The notes under the pieces are model-generated. The model saw only the letters and a program-made list of their open reading frames with translations, was not told the origin of the DNA and did not search any database. DNA of 64,000 nt from Flavobacterium psychrotrophum (GTDB taxonomy: Bacteria; Bacteroidota; Bacteroidia; Flavobacteriales; Flavobacteriaceae), in NCBI RefSeq assembly GCF_003403075.1, contig NZ_CP031557.1, positions 62,001 through 126,000 of the forward strand. The letters run 5' to 3'. Every line of letters begins with the position of its first letter. Position 1 is the stretch's first letter. The translations under genes were made by a program, and so were the position numbers. Below, piece by piece: positions 63,403-64,000 of this stretch.

Positions 63403-63430
63403 CAAAAACATACTAATTAGTATGTTTTTG
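63403..63430. promoter_or_regulatory. 28-bp perfect palindrome, probable TetR operator
   Basis: Two arms of 14 bases (CAAAAACATACTAA) meet without a spacer. The core ATACTAATTAGTAT is typical of TetR-family sites. It lies between the TetR stop and the membrane-protein start, where the operon promoter should be. Confidence 0.75.
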
Positions 63431-63442
63431 ATGAAAAAAATA

Positions 63443-64000
63443 TTAAAGCGTGTTGAGGTGTATTTTAAACTGCTCTAAAAAAGGCGTATAGCAAGAGCTT
63501 CCATAAATTTTACCAAGGTTACGAATGCCACCATAGCCGCTCATAATGTAAAGTGCTGCATTTTCGGGGTTGGTTTCCGGTTTTATGAGGCCTATTGCTT
63601 TACCTTTTTCAATGCAACTTATAATGGCCTTTTTCCAATTATCGCTTAGGTGCAGGAGTGCTTTAGCAAAAGCAGCATCCTGTCCGGCCATTTCTTCAAT
63701 AAGATTAATAGCAGGGCAGCCATATTTTACCACAAAAAAAGTATTTTCCAGCAGTAAGCCATGCATCATTTTATAAAGTTCGGCAGCAGGGTCTTCGGCG
63801 GCGGCAAGAGGTTGGGTAAGTGCTTCGATCATGCCGGGGTACATTACCTCGTTAATCATAGCCAGGCCCATTTCGTCCTTATTTTTAAAATGGTAAAAAA
63901 AAGCGCCTTTAGTTACCTGGGTGGTAGCAATAATCTCATCTACGCTGGTATTACGGTATCCGTTTTGGTACACCAGGGTAAAAGCTTTTTGTAGAATGTT
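63443..64000 (-). CDS. TetR family transcriptional regulator, 5' end outside window
   Basis: At least 186 residues; the frame is open to base 64000, so the N-terminus is outside. The visible part starts with ILQKAFTLVYQNGYRNTSVDEIIATTQVTKGAFFYHFKNKDEMG, the TetR HTH. The C-terminal ligand-binding domain follows. Adjacent palindrome at 63403-63430 suggests autoregulation and control of the two membrane proteins. Confidence 0.92.
   Translation of the reverse strand, partial: NILQKAFTLVYQNGYRNTSVDEIIATTQVTKGAFFYHFKNKDEMGLAMINEVMYPGMIEALTQPLAAAEDPAAELYKMMHGLLLENTFFVVKYGCPAINLIEEMAGQDAAFAKALLHLSDNWKKAIISCIEKGKAIGLIKPETNPENAALYIMSGYGGIRNLGKIYGSSCYTPFLEQFKIHLNTL

Noticed and set aside
1..64000. CRISPR array, tRNA or rRNA genes
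   Set aside because: I looked for regularly spaced direct repeats and for cloverleaf or rRNA sequence and saw none.

Overview
The window is chromosomal DNA from a Bacteroidota bacterium of the Flavobacteriaceae, most like Flavobacterium. The support is gldA (gliding ABC transporter), Bacteroidota-typical families (GLPGLI, DUF4270, DUF5686, DUF3857, DUF4907, carboxypeptidase-regulatory barrels), a methionine synthase split into two genes, and promoter elements of the TAnnTTTG type. I see no rRNA, tRNA, phage, IS transposase or CRISPR array. Most of the window is core metabolism and envelope genes.

Layout. 1-5100 (minus): a secreted protein cut by the edge, thyA, a DUF151 nuclease with a UVR tail, etfA/etfB and a secreted unknown. 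5.3-10.8 kb (plus): pdhB, a DUF5686 outer-membrane protein, two Cys-rich lipoproteins and ppa. 10.9-16.9 kb (minus): a deoxynucleoside kinase with a secreted partner, a GxxExxY protein, and a five-gene overlapping operon (barrel, Kelch lipoprotein, DUF4907 lipoprotein, LytS-like kinase, LytTR regulator). 17.1-25.2 kb (plus): DUF4270 lipoprotein, barrel, GLPGLI protein, large TonB-receptor-like barrel, gldA, a small ORF and a ParE-type toxin-antitoxin pair. 25.3-28.1 kb (minus): DUF2807, PagL-like and thioredoxin-like envelope proteins.

28.2-40.4 kb is a sulfur amino acid region: metF and split metH (minus, under a SAM-I riboswitch), a short homoserine-dehydrogenase-like protein, an OsmC protein, a MetX-like acetyltransferase and metY (minus), then metK (plus, under a SAM-II riboswitch). 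The gaps before metY and before osmC are not empty. Each holds two tandem short ORFs with Cys and/or Met codon clusters, each followed by a small hairpin and an intrinsic terminator. I read these as four leader-peptide attenuators. With the two riboswitches, one roughly 6-kb locus appears to sense SAM and Cys/Met supply by three mechanisms.

40.6-45.1 kb (plus) is an aromatic amino acid operon: prephenate dehydratase, an aminotransferase, prephenate dehydrogenase and DAHP synthase-chorismate mutase. It is preceded by a Phe/Tyr/Trp-rich leader peptide and terminator. 45.1-55.8 kb (plus): a secreted unknown, a membrane glycosyltransferase that looks inserted in front of rsgA (the promoter and 5' end of rsgA are duplicated upstream of it), rsgA, dtd and three tandem DUF3857/transglutaminase-like proteins. 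55.8-60.4 kb (minus): an ECF sigma factor with its membrane partner, a lipoprotein and an HTH regulator. 60.5-62 kb (plus): a secreted repeat protein and a CDP-alcohol phosphotransferase. 62-64 kb (minus): a second toxin-antitoxin pair, two small membrane proteins and a TetR regulator with a perfect 28-bp palindrome.

Several dispersed repeat families occupy the intergenic gaps, including two copies of a roughly 150-165-bp element with terminal inverted repeats and a composite repeat that supplies the C-terminal tail of the MetX-like protein.
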